Positions 7,113 to 13,219 of a stretch of 13,219 bases of DNA are shown piece after piece (the stretch's first letter is position 1; each line of letters starts with the position of its first letter). A program made the translations under genes and the position numbers. The notes below the pieces were generated by a model that worked only from the letters and a program-made list of their open reading frames with translations, was not told the DNA's origin and ran no database searches. This DNA is from Calditrichota bacterium. Its GTDB lineage: Bacteria > Calditrichota > Calditrichia > RBG-13-44-9 > J075. The DNA lies in NCBI GenBank assembly GCA_024275555.1, contig JAJRYW010000308.1, positions 1 through 13,219 on the forward strand, in the 5' to 3' direction.

Positions 7113-10100
7113 TTACTCAACCTTAATATCAAGCCCTAAGCCTTGCAACTCTTTCACCAGTACATTAAACGACTCGGGACGGCCGGGCATGGGCAGGTTG
7201 TCGCCTTTGACAATCGCCTCATACACTTTGGTGCGTCCGTGCACATCATCGCTCTTATAGGTAAGGACTTCCTGCAGAGTGTGGGCGGCCCCATAGGCCT
7301 GCAAGGCCCAGACCTCCATTTCCCCGAAACGCTGCCCGCCAAACTGAGCTTTTCCGCCCAGAGGCTGCTGAGTAATTAACGAGTAGGGACCAATTGAACG
7401 CGCGTGAATTTTGTCGTCGACCATGTGAGAGAGTTTGATCATGTAGATATATCCTACCGTTACTTCCTGAGAGAAGGGCTCCCCGGTCTGACCGTCATAC
7501 AAGGTGGTCTTTCCGGAGAGGGGCAGGCCGGCAACTTCCAGTTCTTTGAGCACTTCTTCATAAGTAGCGCCGTCAAACACAGGGGTTGCGTAGTATTTAT
7601 CCAGCACACGCCCCGCCCATCCCAGGGTGGTTTCGAAAATCTGCCCCAGGTTCATCCGGGAGGGCACTCCCAGCGGATTCAATACGATATCCACGGGTGT
7701 TCCGTCCGGCAGGAAAGGCATATCCTCGAAGGGCACTATCTTGGCAATCACCCCTTTGTTCCCGTGTCGACCGGCCATCTTGTCGCCCACTTTCAGCTTG
7801 CGCTTCTGGGCAACATAGACTTTAGCCAGTTGAACAATTCCCGGGGGCAATTCATCGCCAACCATAATTTTGTGCTTTTCGGTGCGCAACTCATTGTCAA
7901 GATCGCGCAGCAGCGATTTATACTCGGTGAAAAGATTTTTCACCAACTCGTTCAGCTTGGCGTCTTTGAACCAGGGGGTCAGGTAATCCACCGCTTCCAA
8001 CTCGACCGCATCGAATGTGGTGCGGGTGATTTTGGCGCCGGATTTTAAGATGGTCTTACCGGAGCGGCTGACAATTCCCGTGGTAGCAACATTACCGAAT
8101 TTTTCGTAGAGATAGGTTTTCAGGCGATGCCGGATAGCCTCGACCTTTTCCGTGCTTTGCTTCTCCAGCAATTCCAGCTTTTTCTTGTCTTCTTTCTTGC
8201 TTTTGGGATCTTTCTTTTTGCGCGAGAAGAGTTTTGCATCGATCACGATACCTTCGGTTCCGGCGGACATCTTTAAGGAGGCGTCCTTCACATCCCCGGC
8301 TTTGCTGCCAAAAATTGCTTTCAGCAATTTTTCTTCCGGGGTGGGCTCGGTTTCCCCTTTGGGGGTTACTTTACCTACCAGAATATCCCCGGCTTTCACT
8401 TCTGCGCCGACTCGAATAATCCCGTTCTCATCCAGGTTTTTGGTGGCTTCTTCGCTGACGTTGGGAATTTCACGAGTCAACTCTTCTTCGCCGCGTTTGG
8501 TGTCGCGCACCTGGATTTCGTATTCTTCCACGTGTATAGAGGTAAAGTAATCATCCAGGACAATACGTTCGGAAATGATAATGGCATCTTCAAAGTTATA
8601 GCCGTTCCAGGGCATAAAGGCGCACAAGACATTGCGTCCCAGGGCCAGTTCACCGCGATCCGTAGAGGGGCCGTCGGCGAGCACCTGGCCTTTTTTGACC
8701 TTTTGCCCGGCGTTGACCAGCGGCACCTGGTTTACGGAGGTGCTTTGATTGGTGCGGACAAATTTCATCAGTTCATATTCAACGCGCTGGGCTTCGCCGG
8801 TTAGAATGTGGCGCGGATCGTCCACGGCGCCCTGCTCTACCCGGATGATGACTTTATTGGCATCCACTTCTTCCACAACACCATTCACATCGGAAACCAC
8901 CACGGCGCCGGAGTCTACCGCAATTTTGCTTTCAATACCGGTGCCGACAATCGGCGTTTCCGGGGCCAGCAGCGGCACCGCCTGGCGCTGCATGTTGGAG
9001 CCCATCAGGGCGCGGTTGGCGTCGTCATGCTCTACAAAGGGAATCAGCGATGCCGAGGCGGAAAGAATCTGGTTCGAGGCTACATCGATATATTGAACCT
9101 CATCCGGCGAAGCAACCAGGAAGTCGCTGCGCTTCCGCACTTTGACCAGGTCGCGTTCAAATTCACCGGTTTCCGGATTTACCGGGGCGTTGAACTGGGC
9201 AATAACCGTGCGTTCTTCGTCATCGGCGGAAAGATATTCAATCTCGTTGGTCACCCGGCCTTTGATCACTTTCCGGTAGGGAGTCTCGATAAAACCGAAA
9301 TCATTCACCCTTGCCAATACGCTCAGCGAGGAAATCAGCCCGATGTTGGGGCCTTCCGGAGTTTCGATAGGACAGAGACGGCCGTAATGGGTATAATGGA
9401 TGTCGCGCACTTCAAAGCCGGCGCGTTCCCGGGTCAGGCCGCCCGGCCCCAGGGCGCTCATCCGGCGTTTATGGGTCAGCTCCGCCAGGGGATTGGTTTG
9501 ATCCATGAATTGGGAAAGTTGCGAGGTGCCGAAAAAGGTATTGATTACAGAAGTGATGGCGCGTGCATTTACCAGTTCTTGCGGAGTGATGGTCTCGGCG
9601 TCGCCCAGGTTCATCCGTTCTTTGATTGTGCGGGCCATTCGGGTTAATCCCAGGTTAAACTGGGCGGCCAACTGCTCCCCGACGGTGCGCACCCGGCGGT
9701 TGCCCAGGTGGTCAATATCGTCGGTGCTGCGTTTGCCGTCGCGCAAGTCAATCAGATACTTGACAATCTCGACAAAGTCCTGCTGGGTAAGCACCGTGGT
9801 TTCGTAGTCAACATCCAGACCCAGTTTTTTGTTCAGGCGATAGCGACCCACCGCGCCCAACTCATACCGTTTGGGATTGTAGAACATCTTTTTCAGCAAG
9901 TCGCGGGCGGTGTCCATATCGGGCGGTTCGCCGGAGCGCATCAACTCATAGATCAGCCGCAGCGAATCTTCTTCGCTCTTGGCCGGATCTTTATAAAGCG
10001 TATTCAGCACAATATTGGGCATGGAGGGATCGTTGGGTTTTTCCAGCACCAGGGTTTTCACCTTGGCGGCTTTAAGGGCATCGATCAGGTCCTCATCCAG

Positions 10101-10889
10101 CAGCGTGCCTGCTTCTACCAGCACTTCGCCGGTTTTTTTGTTGACAATTTCGCCAACAATTTTACGGCCCACCAGGGTCTGTGCATCGACTTTTTTGAGT
10201 TCGACTTCTTCTTTAAGATCAAAGAGCGACAGTATTGCTTCATCATCGGTAAATCCCAGGGCCCGCAAGAAAGAAGTTACATAGAACTTCTTTTTCCGGT
10301 CGATGTAGACATGCAGACAGTCATTTACATCGGTCATAAACTCGACCCAGCTCCCCCGGAAGGGGATAATCCGTGCAGAAAAGATCTTGGTTCCATTAGG
10401 ATGGATGCTTTCGTCGAAGAACACACCCGGGGCGCGGTGCAACTGGTTGACAATGACCCGCTCCGCGCCGTTGATGATGAAGGTGCCTCGTTTGGTCATA
10501 TAGGGGATATTTCCCAAATAGACATCCTGTTCGATGGTATCGGTATAATCGTCCGTATCCCCGGTGGGGTCTTTGATGGACAGGCGCAGTTTTGCCTTGA
10601 GGGGCACTGCATAGGTTAACCCCCGTTCCCGGCATTCCTTGACATTGTATTTGGGTCTGTCCAAATAATATTCGACAAAATCGAGGATAAAATTTTCTCG
10701 ACTGTCGATGACGGGAAAAATACCATTGAAAACGGCCTGCAGGCCTTTGTCTACACGTTCGTCGGGCGGCACATCTTCTTGCAAAAATTCCCTAAACGAA
10801 CGACGTTGAACATCCAGTAAATCCGGATATTCAACGATCGTCGGAATCTTTGAAAAGCTATGACGCTTTAACAAGCTTTCATCTTTCAA
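7113..10889 (-). CDS. rpoB: DNA-directed RNA polymerase subunit beta (TTG start)
   Basis: This is the second-largest core subunit; it binds nucleotides and the RNA-DNA hybrid and is the rifampicin target. The 1258-residue protein keeps the rifampicin cluster SQLSQFMDQ...HKRRMSALGPGGL (456-484), GYNFEDAI with Glu767 and Asp768, KMAGRHGNKG with Lys1037 and Lys1045, and the C-terminal GKAQFGGQRFGEMEVWALQAYGA region, which packs against beta'. An insert-like segment at about 231-325 matches the position of E. coli SI1. A lysine-rich, probably coiled-coil segment from about 890 to 1020 lies where E. coli carries its second large insert. The start is TTG at 10889 with AGAGG 7 bases upstream; no in-frame ATG is nearby. 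It follows rplL after 67 bases containing an attenuator-like hairpin, and rpoC follows after 104 bases. Confidence 0.99.
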   Translation of the reverse strand: MKDESLLKRHSFSKIPTIVEYPDLLDVQRRSFREFLQEDVPPDERVDKGLQAVFNGIFPVIDSRENFILDFVEYYLDRPKYNVKECRERGLTYAVPLKAKLRLSIKDPTGDTDDYTDTIEQDVYLGNIPYMTKRGTFIINGAERVIVNQLHRAPGVFFDESIHPNGTKIFSARIIPFRGSWVEFMTDVNDCLHVYIDRKKKFYVTSFLRALGFTDDEAILSLFDLKEEVELKKVDAQTLVGRKIVGEIVNKKTGEVLVEAGTLLDEDLIDALKAAKVKTLVLEKPNDPSMPNIVLNTLYKDPAKSEEDSLRLIYELMRSGEPPDMDTARDLLKKMFYNPKRYELGAVGRYRLNKKLGLDVDYETTVLTQQDFVEIVKYLIDLRDGKRSTDDIDHLGNRRVRTVGEQLAAQFNLGLTRMARTIKERMNLGDAETITPQELVNARAITSVINTFFGTSQLSQFMDQTNPLAELTHKRRMSALGPGGLTRERAGFEVRDIHYTHYGRLCPIETPEGPNIGLISSLSVLARVNDFGFIETPYRKVIKGRVTNEIEYLSADDEERTVIAQFNAPVNPETGEFERDLVKVRKRSDFLVASPDEVQYIDVASNQILSASASLIPFVEHDDANRALMGSNMQRQAVPLLAPETPIVGTGIESKIAVDSGAVVVSDVNGVVEEVDANKVIIRVEQGAVDDPRHILTGEAQRVEYELMKFVRTNQSTSVNQVPLVNAGQKVKKGQVLADGPSTDRGELALGRNVLCAFMPWNGYNFEDAIIISERIVLDDYFTSIHVEEYEIQVRDTKRGEEELTREIPNVSEEATKNLDENGIIRVGAEVKAGDILVGKVTPKGETEPTPEEKLLKAIFGSKAGDVKDASLKMSAGTEGIVIDAKLFSRKKKDPKSKKEDKKKLELLEKQSTEKVEAIRHRLKTYLYEKFGNVATTGIVSRSGKTILKSGAKITRTTFDAVELEAVDYLTPWFKDAKLNELVKNLFTEYKSLLRDLDNELRTEKHKIMVGDELPPGIVQLAKVYVAQKRKLKVGDKMAGRHGNKGVIAKIVPFEDMPFLPDGTPVDIVLNPLGVPSRMNLGQIFETTLGWAGRVLDKYYATPVFDGATYEEVLKELEVAGLPLSGKTTLYDGQTGEPFSQEVTVGYIYMIKLSHMVDDKIHARSIGPYSLITQQPLGGKAQFGGQRFGEMEVWALQAYGAAHTLQEVLTYKSDDVHGRTKVYEAIVKGDNLPMPGRPESFNVLVKELQGLGLDIKVE

Positions 10890-10896
10890 AGAGATA

Positions 10897-10901
10897 CCTC
10901 T
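10897..10901 (-). promoter_or_regulatory. Ribosome binding site deciding the rpoB TTG start
   Basis: The minus strand reads AGAGG seven bases before the TTG at 10889-10887. A nearby ATG (10882-10880) is out of frame and hits a stop after four codons, so it cannot start rpoB. Confidence 0.75.
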
Positions 10902-10927
10902 AAGTTATTTGATTTCTCAAAACTGGC

Positions 10928-10946
10928 AAAAAACCGACTCTCGGTT
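10928..10946 (-). terminator. Attenuator-like intrinsic hairpin between rplL and rpoB
   Basis: On the minus strand AACCGA (10946-10941), loop GAG, and TCGGTT (10937-10932) form a 6-bp stem that runs straight into four more U residues (10931-10928), giving a U6 run in total. It begins about 10 bases after the rplL stop and ends 38 bases before the rpoB start. The stem is short, so partial termination is more likely than full. In E. coli a partially leaky terminator in the same spacer sets the ratio of ribosomal protein to RNA polymerase transcripts; similar use here is an inference from position and shape. Confidence 0.65.
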
Positions 10947-10956
10947 GTGGTCGAAA

Positions 10957-11346
10957 TTACTGAATCTCGACGGTTGCCCCAACTTCTTCCAGTTGTTTTT
11001 TGAGATCTTCGGCTTCGGCCTTGGATACCGCTTCTTTTACCGCTTTAGGAGCGCTTTCCACCAATTCTTTGGCTTCTTTCAACCCCAGGCTGGTAATGGC
11101 GCGCACCACTTTGATGACCTGGATTTTCTGAGAACCTATTTCTTTCAGGACCACATCAAATTCGGTCTTTTCTTCGGCAGCAGCTTCACCTGCGCCCGCA
11201 CCGGCAACGCCGGCAACCGGCATGGCCATCGGGGCGGCCGCGGTTACGCCAAACTTTTCTTCGATATCTTTGACCAATTCAGAGACTTCGAGCATGGTGG
11301 CTTTTTCCAGGTAGCTCAACACGTCTTCACGAGTAATATCAGCCAT
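10957..11346 (-). CDS. rplL: 50S ribosomal protein L7/L12
   Basis: L7/L12 is the multicopy, mobile stalk protein that recruits the translation GTPases (EF-G, EF-Tu, IF2) to the ribosome. The 129-residue protein has the three expected parts. An N-terminal helical dimerisation domain (about 1-33) binds L10. An Ala/Gly/Pro-rich hinge (about 35-58) follows. The globular C-terminal domain (about 61-129) contains the conserved KIQVIKVVRAITSLGLKEAK stretch and ends in GATVEIQ. The ATG at 11346 has a strong GGAGG ribosome binding site 10 bases upstream, consistent with the high output this protein needs (several copies per ribosome). It follows rplJ after 43 bases and precedes the attenuator-like hairpin before rpoB. 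Confidence 0.98.
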   Translation of the reverse strand: MADITREDVLSYLEKATMLEVSELVKDIEEKFGVTAAAPMAMPVAGVAGAGAGEAAAEEKTEFDVVLKEIGSQKIQVIKVVRAITSLGLKEAKELVESAPKAVKEAVSKAEAEDLKKQLEEVGATVEIQ

Positions 11347-11389
11347 TTTAAATACACCTCCGTTATGGTATATGATGTTAGTAGAGTGT

Positions 11390-11908
11390 TTATTCTTGTT
11401 TATCCGATAAGGCTTTTAAAACGCCTACCAGGTTTTGCATCGGGGCTTGGATCGTCGCGGCAAATTTGCTCATCGGGGATTGCAGCATTCCCAAGAGAAT
11501 TCCCAACAATTCCGGTTTACTGGGCAGTTTGGCCAGTTCGGCCACTTTTTCCTGGGGAATCACCTCTCCCTCGAAATAAGCGGTTTTAACAGGGAATCTT
11601 CCGGCCAGCTCCTTTTTCATTTTTTCCAGTACTTTGATAGGGGTGGTCGGATCGTCGAAACTCATCACATACCCGTTTACCCCGGTGAGTAGATCCGCCA
11701 GTCCTTCAATTCCGGCTTTTTCCAGAGAGAGCCTGGCCAGGGTGTTTTTAACCACCCGGTATTCCACCTTCGCTTCTCGAAAATTTTTCCGCAGTTGATT
11801 AATAGTATTCACATCTACACCGGAAAAGTCGGCCAGAATGATGCTGCTTGCGCTGGAGAATTTTTCCGCCATCTCCTGAACGATCGCTTCTTTCTGCGGC
11901 GTTGGCAT
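11390..11908 (-). CDS. rplJ: 50S ribosomal protein L10
   Basis: L10 anchors the L7/L12 dimers to the 23S rRNA at the base of the stalk and, in well-studied bacteria, represses rplJ-rplL translation by binding its own mRNA leader. The 172-residue protein has the N-terminal rRNA-binding domain with the conserved EYRVVKNTLARL segment. A C-terminal helical tail (from about 130) is where L12 dimers dock. The ATG at 11908 has AGAGG 9 bases upstream. It is 39 bases after rplA and 43 bases before rplL. The spacer upstream is too short for the long E. coli-type L10 leader, so any autoregulatory site would have to overlap the end of rplA. Confidence 0.97.
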   Translation of the reverse strand: MPTPQKEAIVQEMAEKFSSASSIILADFSGVDVNTINQLRKNFREAKVEYRVVKNTLARLSLEKAGIEGLADLLTGVNGYVMSFDDPTTPIKVLEKMKKELAGRFPVKTAYFEGEVIPQEKVAELAKLPSKPELLGILLGMLQSPMSKFAATIQAPMQNLVGVLKALSDKQE

Positions 11909-11947
11909 TGTTCTTTACCTCTTTTGAATCACATTCTGGTTATCAAA

Positions 11948-12649
11948 TTAGTCTTGGAATTCCGAGGGATTGGGAATTATCCGAATCCCGGGGCCCATGG
12001 TATTGGAAATGCAGATACTCCTCAGATAAGCGCCCTTGGCAGCCGAGGGTTTCAGCCGGATAATTGTTTGCATCAGGCTCTTGATATTATCCTTCAGCTT
12101 ATCGCTTTCAAAGGAAGCTTTGCCGACGCCGGTATGCACGATACCGGTTTTATCCACCCGGAAATCGATTTTACCGGCTTTAATGTCTTTCACCGTCGGG
12201 CCAATATCCATAGTAACCGTGCCGCTTTTGGGATTGGGCATTAAACCGCGCGGTCCTAATACACGTCCCAGTTTCCCTAAATCGCGCATGGCGTCCGGCG
12301 TGGCGACCAGCACATCAAAATCCACCCAGCCTTTCTGGATTTTTTCGATGTATTCTTCATAGCCGACATAATCGGCGCCGGCGGCTTTGGCTTCGTCTGC
12401 TTTGGCGCCCTTGGCAATCGCCAACACCCGCACCTTCTTTCCCAGTCCGTGCGGCAACGAGACGACTCCCCGCACCACCTGGTCAGCATGGCGCGGATCC
12501 ACCCCCAGGCGAATCGACACTTCTACGGTTTCATCAAACTTTGCCGAAGCGGTTTTTTTCAGCAAATTGACGGCCTCATCAAGTGGGTATTCCTTTTTCA
12601 ACTCAATCAGTTTCGCTGCTTCGCGATATCGCTTGCTTCTCTTTTTCAT
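11948..12649 (-). CDS. rplA: 50S ribosomal protein L1
   Basis: L1 forms the mobile L1 stalk that helps deacylated tRNA leave the E site. In many bacteria it also represses the rplK-rplA message. The 233-residue protein carries the family signature LGPRGLMPNPKSGTV (starting at residue 131) and the usual N-terminus MKKRSKRYREA. The C-terminal SICISNTMGPGIRI segment is also typical. Its length is standard. The ATG at 12649 has GAGGA about 5 bases upstream. It follows rplK after 17 bases, so the two are almost certainly co-translated from one message. No space for an E. coli-like L1 regulatory site exists outside the coding regions nearby. Confidence 0.98.
   Translation of the reverse strand: MKKRSKRYREAAKLIELKKEYPLDEAVNLLKKTASAKFDETVEVSIRLGVDPRHADQVVRGVVSLPHGLGKKVRVLAIAKGAKADEAKAAGADYVGYEEYIEKIQKGWVDFDVLVATPDAMRDLGKLGRVLGPRGLMPNPKSGTVTMDIGPTVKDIKAGKIDFRVDKTGIVHTGVGKASFESDKLKDNIKSLMQTIIRLKPSAAKGAYLRSICISNTMGPGIRIIPNPSEFQD
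11958..11989 (-). other. Interleaved inverted repeats at the rplA 3' end, upstream of rplJ
   Basis: On the minus strand GGGATT (11989-11984) can pair with AATCCC (11971-11966). AATTCC (11978-11973) can pair with GGAATT (11963-11958). The two pairings interleave, so they are either alternatives or a tight pseudoknot with loops of 5, 1 and 2 bases. They lie in the last codons of rplA, about 50-80 bases before the rplJ start. Six-base repeats this close can occur by chance, and the sequence is also constrained by coding. Confidence 0.25.
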
Positions 12650-12666
12650 GGATGTCCTCGCCAGAA

Positions 12667-13092
12667 TTAATCTTCTACTTCAATCCCCATACTTCGCGCA
12701 GTTCCTTCAATGATCTTCATTGCCGCTTCAATATCCATGGCGTTCAAATCAACCATCTTTGTCTCGGCAATCTCTTGGATCTGCGCCCGTTTTACCCGGG
12801 CAACTTTGTTTAGATTGGGTTCGGCAGAACCTTTTTCTATTTTTGCCGCTTTAAGCAACAGGGTGGAAGCGGGAGGAGTTTTGGTAATAAAACTAAAGGA
12901 GCGGTCTGCATACACCGTAATTACCACCGGGATAATATACCCTATTTTTTCCTGAGTGCGTGCATTAAACGCCTTGCAAAACTCCATAATATTCACACCG
13001 TGCTGTCCCAGGGCCGGTCCCACAGGAGGTGAAGGGTTTGCCTGTCCAGCGGGAATCTGAAGTTTAATGTAACCTGCTATTTTCTTTGCCAT
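12667..13092 (-). CDS. rplK: 50S ribosomal protein L11
   Basis: L11 binds the GTPase-associated centre of 23S rRNA, contacts EF-G, and is needed for the RelA stringent response and thiopeptide (thiostrepton) binding. The 141-residue protein has the proline-rich N-terminal domain PSPPVGPALGQHGVNIMEF (20 onward, with Pro22, Pro23 and Pro26) and the C-terminal rRNA-binding domain ending in ARSMGIEVED. Its length equals the common bacterial form. The start ATG at 13092 has AGGA about 6 bases upstream. It follows nusG after 15 bases and precedes rplA by 17 bases, the usual nusG-rplK-rplA arrangement. Confidence 0.98.
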   Translation of the reverse strand: MAKKIAGYIKLQIPAGQANPSPPVGPALGQHGVNIMEFCKAFNARTQEKIGYIIPVVITVYADRSFSFITKTPPASTLLLKAAKIEKGSAEPNLNKVARVKRAQIQEIAETKMVDLNAMDIEAAMKIIEGTARSMGIEVED

Positions 13093-13107
13093 AATTCTTC
13101 CTGCCGT

Positions 13108-13219
13108 TTATTTCTCCAAATGAACTTGTAAAAAATCCAATTCAACCGGCGTCGGCCGGCCAAAAATACTCACCGAGACCTTTACCTTTTTCTTCTCTTC
13201 GTTGATTTCTTCCACAATC
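13108..13219 (-). CDS. nusG: Transcription termination/antitermination factor NusG, C-terminal end (partial; 5' end beyond window)
   Basis: Only the last 36 codons and the TAA stop (13110-13108) are inside the window. The visible protein is the end of the C-terminal KOW domain, reading VEEINEEKKKVKVSVSIFGR and then PTPVELDFLQVHLEK, a close match to the standard NusG tail. In characterised bacteria this domain binds Rho or ribosomal protein S10, while the missing N-terminal domain binds the RNA polymerase clamp. It is followed by rplK after 15 bases, the classical neighbour. Given the short length, the call rests on the SVSIFGRPTPVELDF motif plus context, which together are convincing. Confidence 0.93.
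   Translation of the reverse strand, partial: IVEEINEEKKKVKVSVSIFGRPTPVELDFLQVHLEK

Noticed and set aside
8808..9647. A 279-codon plus-strand frame opposite rpoB
   Set aside because: Same reasoning: shadow of the rpoB codon pattern, with no family resemblance and no neighbouring plus-strand gene.
9708..10619. A 303-codon open frame on the plus strand opposite rpoB
   Set aside because: It is wholly antisense to an intact rpoB, shows no recognisable domain, and its open state follows from rpoB codon bias.
1..13219. CRISPR arrays, insertion sequences, tRNA genes or attachment sites
   Set aside because: No repeated spacer pattern, transposase-like frame, cloverleaf or long terminal inverted repeat was visible; almost all sequence is accounted for by conserved genes.

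Overview
The window is a single co-directional core-gene cluster, all read on the minus strand. In transcription order it holds nusG (3' end only), rplK, rplA, rplJ, rplL, rpoB, rpoC, rpsL, rpsG and fusA (5' part only). It is the ancestral bacterial layout in which the L11/L10/RNA polymerase (rif) genes run straight into the streptomycin (str) genes. Every complete gene has an intact frame and a normal length for its family. No mobile element, CRISPR array, tRNA, rRNA or foreign island is visible, and no stretch over 300 bases lacks a gene.

Layout, from right (upstream) to left (downstream). Positions 13219-10957 hold the end of the antitermination factor NusG and the stalk proteins L11, L1, L10 and L7/L12, with gaps of 15-43 bases. 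Positions 10956-10890 are the rplL-rpoB spacer, which carries a compact hairpin plus U-run that looks like an intrinsic attenuator. Positions 10889-2770 hold rpoB and rpoC, separated by 104 bases. Positions 2769-2579 are the longest spacer (191 bases), with GC-rich competing hairpins, a weak terminator-like hairpin and a good sigma-70-type promoter facing rpsL. Positions 2578-1 hold rpsL, rpsG and the first 561 codons of fusA.

The genes work together in making and running the gene-expression machinery. RNA polymerase beta and beta' are the catalytic core, and NusG couples transcription to elongation control and translation. L11, L1, L10 and L12 form the factor-binding stalks of the 50S subunit, S12 and S7 belong to the 30S subunit, and EF-G is the translocase that works against that stalk. 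The spacers suggest that RNA polymerase expression is tuned separately from ribosomal protein expression by the rplL-rpoB attenuator, and that the str genes can be transcribed on their own.

Organism: a Gram-negative-type bacterium with a genome of roughly balanced GC content. RpoB and RpoC carry the large inserts also found in Proteobacteria and the FCB group. Overall sequence character (for example the RpoC N-terminus and the lysine-rich RpoB insert) points, by impression only, to an FCB-related lineage such as Calditrichota, KSB1 or a neighbour rather than Proteobacteria. The promoter is of the ordinary TTGACA type and not the Bacteroidota type. I could not run a phylogeny, so this placement is tentative.

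I see no undescribed biological system here. The points most worth a second look are regulatory: three TTG start codons (rpoB, rpoC, rpsL), the attenuator before rpoB, and the structured, promoter-bearing rpoC-rpsL spacer.
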